36,784 nucleotides of DNA from JAWWPY01 sp964412845 (GCA_964412845.1 CAYPQM010000057.1:1-36784), one strand, 5' to 3'. Counted from the stretch's first letter, positions 23,313 to 31,687 are shown. A program made the numbers and translations. Notes: generated from the letters alone by a model not told the origin.

Positions 23313-24617
23313 ATGACGACGATTGTCGGCTTCGACACCTTCGACGTCCGTTTCCCGACCTCGCGGACGCTGGACGGGTCGGACGCGATGAACCCGAGCC
23401 CGGACTACTCGGCCGCGGCCCTGGTGCTGCGGACCGACGCCACCGACGGGCTGGCCGGGCACTCGCACGTCTTCACGATCGGGCGGGGCAACGACATCCA
23501 GCTCGCGGCGGTGCGGGCGCTTGAGCCGTTCCTCGCGGGACGTGACCTGGACGAGGTCCTGTCCGACCTTGGCGCACTGTCCCGGCGGCTGGTCGGCGAC
23601 AGCCCGCTGCGCTGGCTGGGACCCGAACGCGGGGTGGTCCACATGGCCATCGGGGCGGTGCTGAACGCCTGCTGGGACCTCGCGGCCCGGCGCGCGGGCC
23701 AGCCGCTCTGGCGCTACCTCGCCGACATGTCCGCCGAGGAGATCGTCGCCCTGGTGGACTTCAGGTACCTCACCGACGCGCTCACCCCCGACGACGCCCT
23801 GGAGATTCTCGAACAGGGCGCCGTGGGCAAGGCCGGGCGCCGCCAGGTCCTGGAGCGTGACGGCTACCCGGCCTACACCACCGCCCCGGGCTGGCTCGGC
23901 TACTCCGACCAGCGGCTCGCGGATCTGTGCGCGGAGTCCGTCCAGGACGGTTTCACCCAGGTCAAGCTTAAGGTGGGCGCGAACCTGGACGATGACCGGC
24001 GGCGCTGCGCGATCGCCAGGAGCGCGGTCGGCGAGGACATCGCCATCGCACTGGACGCGAACCAGGTCTGGGACGTGCCGGCCGCGATCGCCTGGGTGCG
24101 CGAGCTCTCCCCGTTCCGGCCCGCCTGGATCGAGGAGCCGACCAGCCCGGACGACATCCTCGGCACCGCGCAGATCCGCCGCGGGGTGAAACCGGTCCGG
24201 GTGGCGACCGGCGAGCATGTCGCCAACCGGGTGATCTTCAAGCAGCTTCTCCAGGCGGAGGCGATCGACATCATGCAGATCGACGCCTGCCGGGTGGCCG
24301 GGGTGAACGAGAACATCGCGAACCTGCTGCTCGCCGCCAAGTTCGGCGTCCCCGTCTGCCCGCACGCGGGCGGGGTCGGCCTGTGCGAGATGGTCCAGCA
24401 CCTGTCGATGTTCGACTACGTGGCGCTGTCCGGGACGACGGACGGCCGCCGGATCGAGTGGATCGACCACCTGCACGAGCACTTCACCGCGCCGGCCCAG
24501 GTGATCGGCGGACGCTACGTCACGCCGTCCGCGCCCGGCGCGTCCACCCAGCTGCGGCCGGAGTCGGTGACGGAATTCTCGTTCCCCGGCGGCGCCGCGT
24601 GGCAGGCCAGCACGTGA
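23313..24617 (+). CDS. fucD: L-fuconate dehydratase, enolase superfamily
   Basis: A 434-residue mandelate-racemase-type enzyme that dehydrates L-fuconate to 2-keto-3-deoxy-L-fuconate. Diagnostic stretches shared with bacterial FucD and human ENOSF1 are SPDYSAA, FTIGRGNDIQLAA, LRWLGPERGVVHMAIGAVLN and DFRYLTDALTPDDALEIL. Catalytic residues are in place: Lys218/Lys220 (KLK), metal ligands Asp248 (DANQVWD), Glu274 (IEEPTSPDD) and Glu301 (TGEH), and the general acid/base His351 (CPHAGGVGLCE). The numbering matches what I recall for the Xanthomonas enzyme. It starts 16 nt after the permease, and its TGA overlaps the GTG of the amidohydrolase. This gene is the strongest pointer to L-fucose as the substrate of the island. 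Confidence 0.93.
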   Translation: MTTIVGFDTFDVRFPTSRTLDGSDAMNPSPDYSAAALVLRTDATDGLAGHSHVFTIGRGNDIQLAAVRALEPFLAGRDLDEVLSDLGALSRRLVGDSPLRWLGPERGVVHMAIGAVLNACWDLAARRAGQPLWRYLADMSAEEIVALVDFRYLTDALTPDDALEILEQGAVGKAGRRQVLERDGYPAYTTAPGWLGYSDQRLADLCAESVQDGFTQVKLKVGANLDDDRRRCAIARSAVGEDIAIALDANQVWDVPAAIAWVRELSPFRPAWIEEPTSPDDILGTAQIRRGVKPVRVATGEHVANRVIFKQLLQAEAIDIMQIDACRVAGVNENIANLLLAAKFGVPVCPHAGGVGLCEMVQHLSMFDYVALSGTTDGRRIEWIDHLHEHFTAPAQVIGGRYVTPSAPGASTQLRPESVTEFSFPGGAAWQAST

Positions 24618-25456
24618 TCATCGACGCCCACCATCATGTGTGGGACCCCGCTACCCGGGTGCACGCCTGGCTCGACGGGCTCCCCGCGCTGCGCCGCCGG
24701 TTCAGTGCCGCGGACTTCACCGAGGTCAGCGCCAAGCACGGGGTGAGCGCCAGCGTCCTGGTCCAGGTGCTGGCCAGCGCGGCGGAGACCGAGGAGTTCC
24801 TCGCCCTGGCGGCGGCGCCAGGCGTGATCGCCGGCGTGGTGGGCTGGGCCGACCTGACCGCTCCCGACGTGGCGGCCGAGATCGCCCGGCTCCGGCAGGT
24901 GCCCGGCGGTGACCGGCTCGCCGGGATCCGCCACCTGGTCCAGGACGAACCTGATCCGGGCTGGCTCGACCGGCCCGACGTGCGGCGCGGGCTGCGCGCG
25001 GTGGGCGACGCCGGGCTTCCCTACGACCTGCTGGTCCGGCCGGCCCAGCTGCCGGCCGTGCTGCGGGTGGCCAGCGACCTCAGCGAGGTGCGGTTCGTCC
25101 TCGATCATGGGGCGAAGCCGGACATCGCGTCCGGCCAGCGGGAACCGTGGGCCAGCCTGATCGCTGAGCTGGCCCGCCGGCCGAATGTGACCTGCAAGCT
25201 GTCCGGCCTGGTCACCGAGGCGGCGGCGGGCTGGACCGGCGCGCAGATCATCCCGTATGCCGGGCGGCTGCTGGACTGCTTCGGGCCCGGCCGCCTGATG
25301 TTCGGATCCGACTGGCCGGTCTGCACGCTCGCCGCCCGCTACGACGAAGTGCTCGCACTGGCCACCGACGCGCTCGGCAGCCAGCTGACCCCGGCCGAGC
25401 TCGACACGGTCTTCGCTTCGAACGCCATCAGGACGTACGGTCTGGCCCTCAGATGA
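24614..25456 (+). CDS. Amidohydrolase-2 family protein, probable L-fuconolactonase
   Basis: A 280-residue TIM-barrel amidohydrolase. The N-terminus IIDAHHHVWDP has the HxH metal motif; GIRHLVQDEPDPGWLDRP, FVLDHGAKPDI, CKLSGLVTEA and LMFGSDWPVCTL match the COG3618 lactonase group. Members open sugar lactones such as L-fucono-1,5-lactone or L-rhamnono-lactone. The adjacent fucD supports fuconolactonase. The GTG at 24614-24616 overlaps the fucD stop (GTGA), which implies a tight stoichiometric coupling. Its 3' end overlaps the convergent GntR gene by 8 nt. Confidence 0.9.
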   Translation: MIIDAHHHVWDPATRVHAWLDGLPALRRRFSAADFTEVSAKHGVSASVLVQVLASAAETEEFLALAAAPGVIAGVVGWADLTAPDVAAEIARLRQVPGGDRLAGIRHLVQDEPDPGWLDRPDVRRGLRAVGDAGLPYDLLVRPAQLPAVLRVASDLSEVRFVLDHGAKPDIASGQREPWASLIAELARRPNVTCKLSGLVTEAAAGWTGAQIIPYAGRLLDCFGPGRLMFGSDWPVCTLAARYDEVLALATDALGSQLTPAELDTVFASNAIRTYGLALR

Positions 25457-26120
25457 TCGAGGTGAGCCACTGCTGCACGCTGGCGATGTGCACGGTGGAC
25501 CATGATCTGGCCACCTCGGGATCATGTGAGGCGAGCGCGTCGAGGATGGCCCGGTGCTCGGCGAGGGTGCGCTCCGTGGAGCCCTCCTGGGTGAGGCCCC
25601 GCCAGACCCGGGCCCGGAACGTGGGCCCGGACAGGGATTCCAGCAGCGAGCAGAGCACCGAGTTCCCGCAGCAGGCCGAGATCCGCTTGTGGAACTCCAG
25701 GTCGTTGGCGACCAGGTCCTCCACCTCCGGATGCGGGCCGAGACTGTCCAGCAGCCGGCCCAGGCCGTCGATCTCCTCCTCGCTGATCCGCTCGGCCGCC
25801 ATGGCCGCGGCGGCGGGCTCCAGGATCCGCCTGACCTGCAGGAACTCAAGCACCGTGCCGTCACGGTGAAAGTCGACGATGAAGCTCAGCGCCTCAAGCA
25901 GCAATGGCGCCTGCAGGCTGGTCACGTAGGTGCCATCGCCGCGCCGCACATCGAGGATGTTGACCAGGGACAGCGCCTTGACCGCCTCCCGCAGGGAACT
26001 GCGGGAGAGGCCTAGCTCAGCCGCGAGGTCCGCTTCCTTGGGCAGCCGGTCGCCGGCCCGCAGCGTGCCCGAGACGATCATCGACTTGATCTTTTCGATG
26101 GCTTCGTCGGTCAGCGCCAC
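25449..26120 (-). CDS. FadR/FCD-type GntR transcriptional regulator
   Basis: A 223-residue regulator. The N-terminal winged helix (IEKIKSMIVSGTLRAGDRLP, DLAAELGLSRSSLREAVKAL, VRRGDGTYV) is GntR-type; the helical C-terminal FCD domain includes RRILEPAAAAMAAERIS, DLEFHKRISACCGN and LAEHRAILDAL, whose His and Asp residues usually bind a metal and the sugar-acid effector. It probably senses a fucose-pathway intermediate and controls this island. The GTG at 26118-26120 is preferred over the one at 26138 because GGAGG lies 7-8 nt upstream of it. A perfect ACATCCGATGT palindrome lies about 100 nt upstream, as expected for autoregulation. It is convergent with the catabolic operon. Confidence 0.9.
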   Translation of the reverse strand: MALTDEAIEKIKSMIVSGTLRAGDRLPKEADLAAELGLSRSSLREAVKALSLVNILDVRRGDGTYVTSLQAPLLLEALSFIVDFHRDGTVLEFLQVRRILEPAAAAMAAERISEEEIDGLGRLLDSLGPHPEVEDLVANDLEFHKRISACCGNSVLCSLLESLSGPTFRARVWRGLTQEGSTERTLAEHRAILDALASHDPEVARSWSTVHIASVQQWLTSII

Positions 26121-26220
26121 GGCGCACCCTCCGCTCACCCCTTGTCCGCCCAGCCGCGGCCCTGTGTCGTCACCAAGCCTGCGTCGCCGGCCAGCGTGTC
26201 GCCATCAAGGATGTTCGGAC

Positions 26221-26231
26221 ACATCCGATGT
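26221..26231. promoter_or_regulatory. ACATCCGATGT operator upstream of the GntR gene
   Basis: Perfect 5-1-5 palindrome, the same as the sites at 18042-18052 and 19286-19296 apart from the central base and one mismatch. A second half-site, GGATGT (26209-26214), precedes it in inverted orientation to ACATCC (26221-26226). Confidence 0.6.
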
Positions 26232-26239
26232 TTGCCAGA

Positions 26240-26250
26240 GTATGGCATAC
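26240..26250. promoter_or_regulatory. GTATG-G-CATAC palindrome between the GntR and RecQ genes
   Basis: Perfect 5-1-5 palindrome nine bases from the ACATCCGATGT site, with the same geometry but different half-sites. It may belong to the recQ promoter or be a low-affinity site of the same regulator. Confidence 0.35.
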
Positions 26251-26302
26251 CCTGCTGAGCGGATCCCCCGGCGGCTGACCCGAAGCTGACACGAAGGAGC
26301 AC

Positions 26303-28474
26303 ATGGCGGACGACGAGCCCCGCGATGAGTTGCGGGCGGAAGCCGAGAGCTGCCTGCGCGCCCTGGCCGGCGAGACCGCCAGGCTGCGCGACGACCAGTG
26401 GACGGCGATCAGCGCGCTGGTGGCGCAGCACCGCCGGGCCCTCGTCGTGCAGCGCACCGGGTGGGGCAAATCCGCTGTGTACTTCGTCGCCACGGTGCTG
26501 CTGCGGGCCCGCGGCGCCGGCCCGACGGTCATCGTCTCGCCGCTGCTCGCCCTCATGCGCAACCAGATCGAGGCGGCCACCCGGGCCGGCATCCGGGCGC
26601 GCACCGTCAACTCCGCCAACATCGACGAGTGGGATGAAACCTACGGGCAGATCGCCGCCGGTGCGATCGACGTCCTGCTGGTGAGCCCGGAACGGCTGAA
26701 CAACCCCGGCTTCCGCGATCTGGTGCTGCCCAAGCTGGCGGCCACGGCCGGGATGCTCGTGGTGGACGAGGCGCACTGCATCTCCGACTGGGGGCACGAT
26801 TTCCGCCCTGACTACCGCCGCCTGGCCGCGCTCCTCGCTGAGCTGCCACCTGGCGTGCCGGTCCTGGCCACCACGGCGACGGCGAACGCCCGGGTCACCC
26901 GGGACGTCGCCGAGCAGCTCGCTACCGGGACCGGCGACGAGGCCCTGGTGCTGCGCGGCCCGCTCGACCGCGACAGCCTGCACCTCGCGGTCGTCCGGCT
27001 GCCCACCGCCCCGCAGCGGCTCGCCTGGCTGGCCGAGCACCTGGGCGACCTGGCGGGTTCCGGGATCATCTACACGCTCACCGTCGCGGCCGCCCACCAG
27101 ACCGCCGCCCTGCTGCGCGAAGCCGGTCACGACGTCGCCGCCTACACCGGGCGCGACGACCAGGCCCAGCGGCTGGCCGCCGAGCAGTCGCTGCTGGCCG
27201 GCGAGCTCAAGGCCCTCGTGGCGACCAGCGCGCTCGGCATGGGATTCGACAAGCCGGACCTGAGGTTCGTGGTCCACCTGGGCGCTCCCCAGTCACCGGT
27301 CGCCTACTACCAGCAGATCGGCCGGGCCGGCCGGGCCGTGCCGCGGGCCGACGTGATCCTGCTGCCCGGCACCGAGGACCGCGATATCTGGGCCTACTTC
27401 GCCTCGCTCGCCTTCCCGCCGGAGCCCGTGGTCCGCACCACCCTGGCCGTGCTGGCCGACGCCGGGCGGACGCTGTCGTCCACCGCGCTGGAGACGCGGA
27501 TCGACCTGAGCCGGGCCCGGATGGAGATGATGCTCAAGGTCCTCGACGTGGACGGCGCGGTGCGCCGGGTCCGCGGCGGGTGGGCCGCCACCGGCCAGCC
27601 CTGGGTGTATGACGCCGACCGGTACCAGCGGGTCGCCGCCGAGCGCGACCGGGAGCAGCGCGCCATGCTCGGCTACCTGGAAACCACGGACTGCCGGATG
27701 GAGTACCTGCGCCGCCAGCTTGACGACCCGGCGGCGGCGCCGTGCGGCCGGTGCGACAACTGCACCGGGCAGCACTGGCCGGCCGGCGTCTCGGGAGCCG
27801 GCACGGCGGCGGCCGCTGGCCGGCTGCTGCGGCCCGGCGTGGAGATCACCCCGCGCCGGATGTGGCCGTCCGGAATGGCCGACCTGGGCGTGCCGGTCTC
27901 CGGCAAGATCTCGGCCAGCGACGCCGCTGAGCCCGGCCGCGCGCTGGGCCGGCTGACCGGCATCGGATGGGGGGCCCGGCTCCGCCCGCTGCTGCAGTCC
28001 GGTGCGGATGGCAGCGCGGGCGAAGGTTCCGTGCCGGATGGTGCGGGTTTTCTGGACGGGCCGGTGCCGGACGACGTGCTCCAGGCACTGGTCACAGTGC
28101 TGTCCGCGTGGGACTGGGCGCAGCGCCCGGCCGGCGTGGTCACGCTGCCGTCGCGGAGCCGGCCGCGGCTGGTGGCCAGCCTCGGCGAGCAGATCGCCGC
28201 AGTGGGACGGCTGCCGTACCTGGGCTCGCTGGGCTATGCCGGCGGCGGGCCAGGCGCCCGCCAGCACAACAGCGCGCAGCGGCTGCACGCGCTGTGGCAC
28301 ACGCTGATGGTCCCGGCCGATGTCGGCGCGGCCGTGGCCGGGCTCGGCGGCCCGGTGCTCGCCGTCGATGACCAGGTCGACACGGGCTGGACGATGACGC
28401 TCGCGGCGAAGCTGCTCCGGGACGCCGGCGCGCCCGCCGTGCTCCCGCTGGCCCTCGCGGTCACCACCGGCTGA
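26303..28474 (+). CDS. recQ: RecQ-family DNA helicase with C-terminal phosphoribosyltransferase-like domain
   Basis: A 723-residue protein. The helicase part has a modified P-loop RTGWGKSAVYFV (51-62), DEAHCISDWGHDFRPDYRRL (155-174), TTATA, ALGMGFDKPDLR and QIGRAGR (338-344). The zinc-binding Cys are at 464, 481, 484 and 487 (CGRCDNC). After about residue 600 there is a second module with VLAVDDQVDTGWT (685-697), the PRPP-binding loop pattern of type-I phosphoribosyltransferases. RecQ enzymes unwind DNA 3' to 5' in repair; the function of the added domain is unknown. No HRDC domain is seen. The ATG follows AAGGAG. An LLM gene starts 86 nt after the stop. Confidence 0.9.
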   Translation: MADDEPRDELRAEAESCLRALAGETARLRDDQWTAISALVAQHRRALVVQRTGWGKSAVYFVATVLLRARGAGPTVIVSPLLALMRNQIEAATRAGIRARTVNSANIDEWDETYGQIAAGAIDVLLVSPERLNNPGFRDLVLPKLAATAGMLVVDEAHCISDWGHDFRPDYRRLAALLAELPPGVPVLATTATANARVTRDVAEQLATGTGDEALVLRGPLDRDSLHLAVVRLPTAPQRLAWLAEHLGDLAGSGIIYTLTVAAAHQTAALLREAGHDVAAYTGRDDQAQRLAAEQSLLAGELKALVATSALGMGFDKPDLRFVVHLGAPQSPVAYYQQIGRAGRAVPRADVILLPGTEDRDIWAYFASLAFPPEPVVRTTLAVLADAGRTLSSTALETRIDLSRARMEMMLKVLDVDGAVRRVRGGWAATGQPWVYDADRYQRVAAERDREQRAMLGYLETTDCRMEYLRRQLDDPAAAPCGRCDNCTGQHWPAGVSGAGTAAAAGRLLRPGVEITPRRMWPSGMADLGVPVSGKISASDAAEPGRALGRLTGIGWGARLRPLLQSGADGSAGEGSVPDGAGFLDGPVPDDVLQALVTVLSAWDWAQRPAGVVTLPSRSRPRLVASLGEQIAAVGRLPYLGSLGYAGGGPGARQHNSAQRLHALWHTLMVPADVGAAVAGLGGPVLAVDDQVDTGWTMTLAAKLLRDAGAPAVLPLALAVTTG

Positions 28475-28560
28475 CCTGCACCCCGCGGCGGGCGGGAACA
28501 AGGCGGCGGGGGCGGCCGGTTGCCAGCAGCGGAAGCGCGGGCTGACGTGAGGAGATCGCT

Positions 28561-29424
28561 GTGGCGGTAGATGTGGGCCGGACCGGGATCTGGAGCTCGT
28601 CGCGGGCCTGGCCCGCGGACGCCGGGGCGGCGGCTGACGCGGCGGCGGAGCTGGACGAACTCGGCTACCAGGCACTGTGGCTGGGCGCGGCGCCGCCGAC
28701 CCTGGAACTGCCCGAGGCACTGCTGGCCGCCACGTCCCGGATCGCCGTCGCGACCGGCATCGTCAGCGTCTGGGCCGCTCCGGCCGCGACCGTGGCCGCG
28801 TCCTTCCACCGGATCAGCGCCGCGTACCCGGGCCGGTTCCTGCTCGGGCTCGGCGCCAGCCACGCGCCGATAGTCAACCGCGGCGGCCAGCAGTACCGGC
28901 GGCCCTACCGCAAACTGGTCGAGTACCTGGACGGCCTGGACGCGGCGGCGGCCCCGGTGCCGCCGGAGGACCGGGCGCTGGCCGCGCTGGGCCCGCGGGT
29001 CCTCACGCTGGCCGCCGAGCGCACCGCGGGCGCGCACCCCTACCTGGTGACTCCGGAGTACACCCACCAGGCGCGGCAGATCCTGGGCGAGCGGCCGCTG
29101 CTGGCGCCGGAGCAGAAGGTGATCCTGGAGGCCGACCCGGCCCGCGCCCGGGAGATAGCGCGCGAGTTCCTGCACATGTACCTGCAGCTGCCGAACTACA
29201 CGGCCAACCTGATCCGGCTCGGCTTCACCGACGAGGACATCACCGGTCCCACGGACCGGCTGGTGGACGCGCTGGTCGCCTGGGGCGACGACGAGGCGAT
29301 CGCCGCCCGGGTCACCGCGCACCACGACGCGGGTGCCAATCATGTCTGCGTCCAGGTGCTCACCGGTGACCCAGCGGTCCTGCCGCGCGCGCAATGGCGC
29401 CGGCTCGCCGCGATCCTCGGCTGA
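28561..29424 (+). CDS. LLM-class F420-dependent oxidoreductase
   Basis: A 287-residue luciferase-like monooxygenase-fold protein, short like the actinobacterial subgroup often annotated as TIGR03620. Features: GIWSSSRAWPADAG near the start, ELDELGYQALWLG, VATGIVSVWA, FHRISAAYPGRFLLGLGASH, and PYLVTPEYTHQAR. Members use reduced F420 (or flavin) in the cytosol; the substrate cannot be told. The GTG start (28561-28563) has GAGGAG upstream. The stop codon forms part of the stem of a hairpin shared with the convergent MMPL gene. Confidence 0.88.
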   Translation: MAVDVGRTGIWSSSRAWPADAGAAADAAAELDELGYQALWLGAAPPTLELPEALLAATSRIAVATGIVSVWAAPAATVAASFHRISAAYPGRFLLGLGASHAPIVNRGGQQYRRPYRKLVEYLDGLDAAAAPVPPEDRALAALGPRVLTLAAERTAGAHPYLVTPEYTHQARQILGERPLLAPEQKVILEADPARAREIAREFLHMYLQLPNYTANLIRLGFTDEDITGPTDRLVDALVAWGDDEAIAARVTAHHDAGANHVCVQVLTGDPAVLPRAQWRRLAAILG

Positions 29425-29456
29425 CCGCCGCGGGCCAGGCGCCAGCGGGCGGTCAG
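29421..29456. terminator. Bidirectional hairpin carrying both stop codons
   Basis: Arms CTGACCGCC (29421-29429) and GGCGGTCAG (29448-29456) form a perfect 9-bp stem with an 18-nt GC-rich loop. The TGA of the LLM gene (29422-29424) and the TGA of the MMPL gene (29455-29453 on the minus strand) pair with each other. Confidence 0.6.
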
Positions 29457-31687
29457 GTCCGGGCGGTCACGGTGCTGGCTGGCCCGGTGCTGGCTGGCCC
29501 GGTGCTGGCTGGCCCGGCCACCGGACCGGGCCGGTCCTCGACCTCGCTGATGCCGTAGCGGGCATAGACGCGGCGCAGCGGGCGCGGCAGCCACCAGTTG
29601 GCCGCGCCCAGCAGCCGCATGGTCGCGGGCACCAGCAGCACCCGGACCACCGTCGCGTCGATGATCAGGGCCACGATCATCCCGACGCCCATCAGCTTGA
29701 TGAACGTGATCCCGGAGGCCGAGAACGCGCCCACCACGATCACCAGCAGCAAGCCCAGGCTGGTGATGATGCCTCCGGTGCGCTGCAGGCCGCCGGCCAC
29801 CGAGGCGGTGTTGTCGCCGGTCAGGTCATACCGCTCCCGGATCCGGGACAGCAGGAAGACCTCGTAGTCCATGGACAGCCCGAAGATGATCGCCAGCATG
29901 AGGATGGGCATGGTCGGATCGATCGTCCCGGTGGCGGTGAACCCCAGCAGCCCGGACAGGTGCCCCTCCTGGAAGATCCAGACGATCACCCCGAAGGTCG
30001 CGGACAGCGACAGCACGTTCATCACGATCGCCTTGACCGGCAGCACCACCGAGCCGAACGCCAGGAACAGCAGCACGAACGTGGCCAGGCCGACCACCAG
30101 GGCCATCCACGGCAGCGTCGCGCCGAGGCTGCCCAGTTCGTCCACGAGGGCCGCGGTCGCGCCGCCGACGAACACCTGTGCGCCGGCCGGCCCAGGCACC
30201 GACCGGACCCGCGTGACGAGGGCGCGCGCCGCCGCGGACACCGCATTGGCGGCATAACGGAAGTCGACCCGCGCGACATCTCCGCGAACGCCGGTCACCT
30301 GTGCGCTGGTCACACCGGGCAGATGAGCCACCCGGCCGACGTAACCGGCCAGCGCGGCCTGCTGGGCTGGCCCCGTGGCCGGGGCGCCGAAGCGCACGAC
30401 GGCCTCGATCGGGGTGGTCGAGTTGGCCGGGAAATCCTGGGTGAGCGCGTCCTGCACCAGGTGCGGGGCCGCGCTCGCGGGCAGCGCCCGCGCATCGGTG
30501 CCACCCCAGGTGATGTGCCGGAACGGGGAACCGAGGGCGAGCAGGGCGACGACGATCACGACGACGTAGGCCACCGGCCGGCGCATGACGCTGCGACCGA
30601 TCCGGTACCAGGCGCCGCTGGTCTCCTCAGCGCTCGTCCCGGAACCACTGGGAGCACGCACCGAGCGCCTGATGCGCAGCGCGTTCACCCGGTGGCCGAG
30701 GACGGCGAGCAATGCGGGCATGACCGTCAGGGCGGCGAGCATGTCCACCAGCACCGTCGCCACTCCCCCGTAGCCCATCGAGCGCAGGAACATCTCGGGG
30801 AACAGCATCAGGCTGGCCAGCGCGACCGCGACGGTGACCCCGGAGACCGCGACCGTCCGCCCGGCGGTGGCCACGGTCCGGGCCAGGGCGGCGTCCACGG
30901 TGGGCTGGCGGCGCAGTTCCTCCCGGAACCGGGCCACCATGAACAGGCCGTAGTCGATGCCGAGGCCGAGGCCGAGGATCGTGGTGATGTTGATGGAGTA
31001 GATCGAGACGTCGGTGCCCAGGGTCAGCAGCCGCAGGGCGGTGAAGGAGCCGAGGATGGCGATCCCGCCGATGGCGAGCGGCAGGCTGGCCGCGGCCAGG
31101 CTGCCGAAGATCACCAGGAGCAGGATGAGCAGGACCGGCATGGAGATGCTCTCGGCCCGCCCGATGTCCGCCGTGACCTGCTTGTTGATGGCCTCTTCGG
31201 TGGGGATCTGGCCGCCCGCCCGTTCGGTCAGGCCGGGCGCGGCGAGCTTGTTCCTGATCGCGTCGAAGCTCTTGATCTGCGCCGCGTCGTCGGCGCCGGC
31301 CAATCGCAGAACGGCGTACGTCTCATGGCCGTTCGTGCTGGCGAACTGGGCGGAACCGGTGGACCAGTAACTGACGGCCGACGTGACCTGCTCCCGGGGC
31401 AGGGCGCCCAGTGCCCGGGTGACCGCGGCGCGGTAGGCGGCGTCGTGCACCGTCAGGGAGTTGCTGCGGTACAGCACCACCACGTCCGCGGAATCCCGGC
31501 CGAACGCACGGGTGGCCAGGTCGGTCGCCCGCTGGCTCTGGCTGCCTGGGTCATTGAACCCGCCCGCGGACTGGAGCGCGCCGAACACGCCGGTCCCCCA
31601 GACGGCCGCGAAGATGACCCCGAGGGCCGCGATCACCAGGACCAGCCGCCGGCGGCGGTAGACGGTGTGCCCCCAGGCCTCGAACAT
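29453..31687 (-). CDS. MMPL-family (RND) transporter
   Basis: A 744-residue membrane protein with the two-fold RND layout: a first transmembrane helix (about 16-36), a large extracytoplasmic loop, a 5-6 helix bundle with GLGLGIDYGLFMVARFREEL, then the second half with a matching loop and bundle (ILMLAIIFGLSMDYEVFLLSRIRERY). These two GxxxDY segments carry the proton-relay Asp-Tyr pairs. MMPL proteins export lipids or drugs with proton motive force. The start ATG 31685-31687 follows GGAGG; twelve further codons upstream are open but not needed. The C-terminal tail has GPAST repeats encoded by a 15-bp tandem repeat. A divergent TetR regulator probably controls it. Confidence 0.92.
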   Translation of the reverse strand: MFEAWGHTVYRRRRLVLVIAALGVIFAAVWGTGVFGALQSAGGFNDPGSQSQRATDLATRAFGRDSADVVVLYRSNSLTVHDAAYRAAVTRALGALPREQVTSAVSYWSTGSAQFASTNGHETYAVLRLAGADDAAQIKSFDAIRNKLAAPGLTERAGGQIPTEEAINKQVTADIGRAESISMPVLLILLLVIFGSLAAASLPLAIGGIAILGSFTALRLLTLGTDVSIYSINITTILGLGLGIDYGLFMVARFREELRRQPTVDAALARTVATAGRTVAVSGVTVAVALASLMLFPEMFLRSMGYGGVATVLVDMLAALTVMPALLAVLGHRVNALRIRRSVRAPSGSGTSAEETSGAWYRIGRSVMRRPVAYVVVIVVALLALGSPFRHITWGGTDARALPASAAPHLVQDALTQDFPANSTTPIEAVVRFGAPATGPAQQAALAGYVGRVAHLPGVTSAQVTGVRGDVARVDFRYAANAVSAAARALVTRVRSVPGPAGAQVFVGGATAALVDELGSLGATLPWMALVVGLATFVLLFLAFGSVVLPVKAIVMNVLSLSATFGVIVWIFQEGHLSGLLGFTATGTIDPTMPILMLAIIFGLSMDYEVFLLSRIRERYDLTGDNTASVAGGLQRTGGIITSLGLLLVIVVGAFSASGITFIKLMGVGMIVALIIDATVVRVLLVPATMRLLGAANWWLPRPLRRVYARYGISEVEDRPGPVAGPASTGPASTGPASTVTART
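29471..29515 (-). repeat. Three perfect 15-bp tandem repeats at the end of the MMPL gene
   Basis: GGTGCTGGCTGGCCC three times (29471, 29486, 29501), in frame, encoding the GPAST repeats of the C-terminal tail. Confidence 0.95.
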
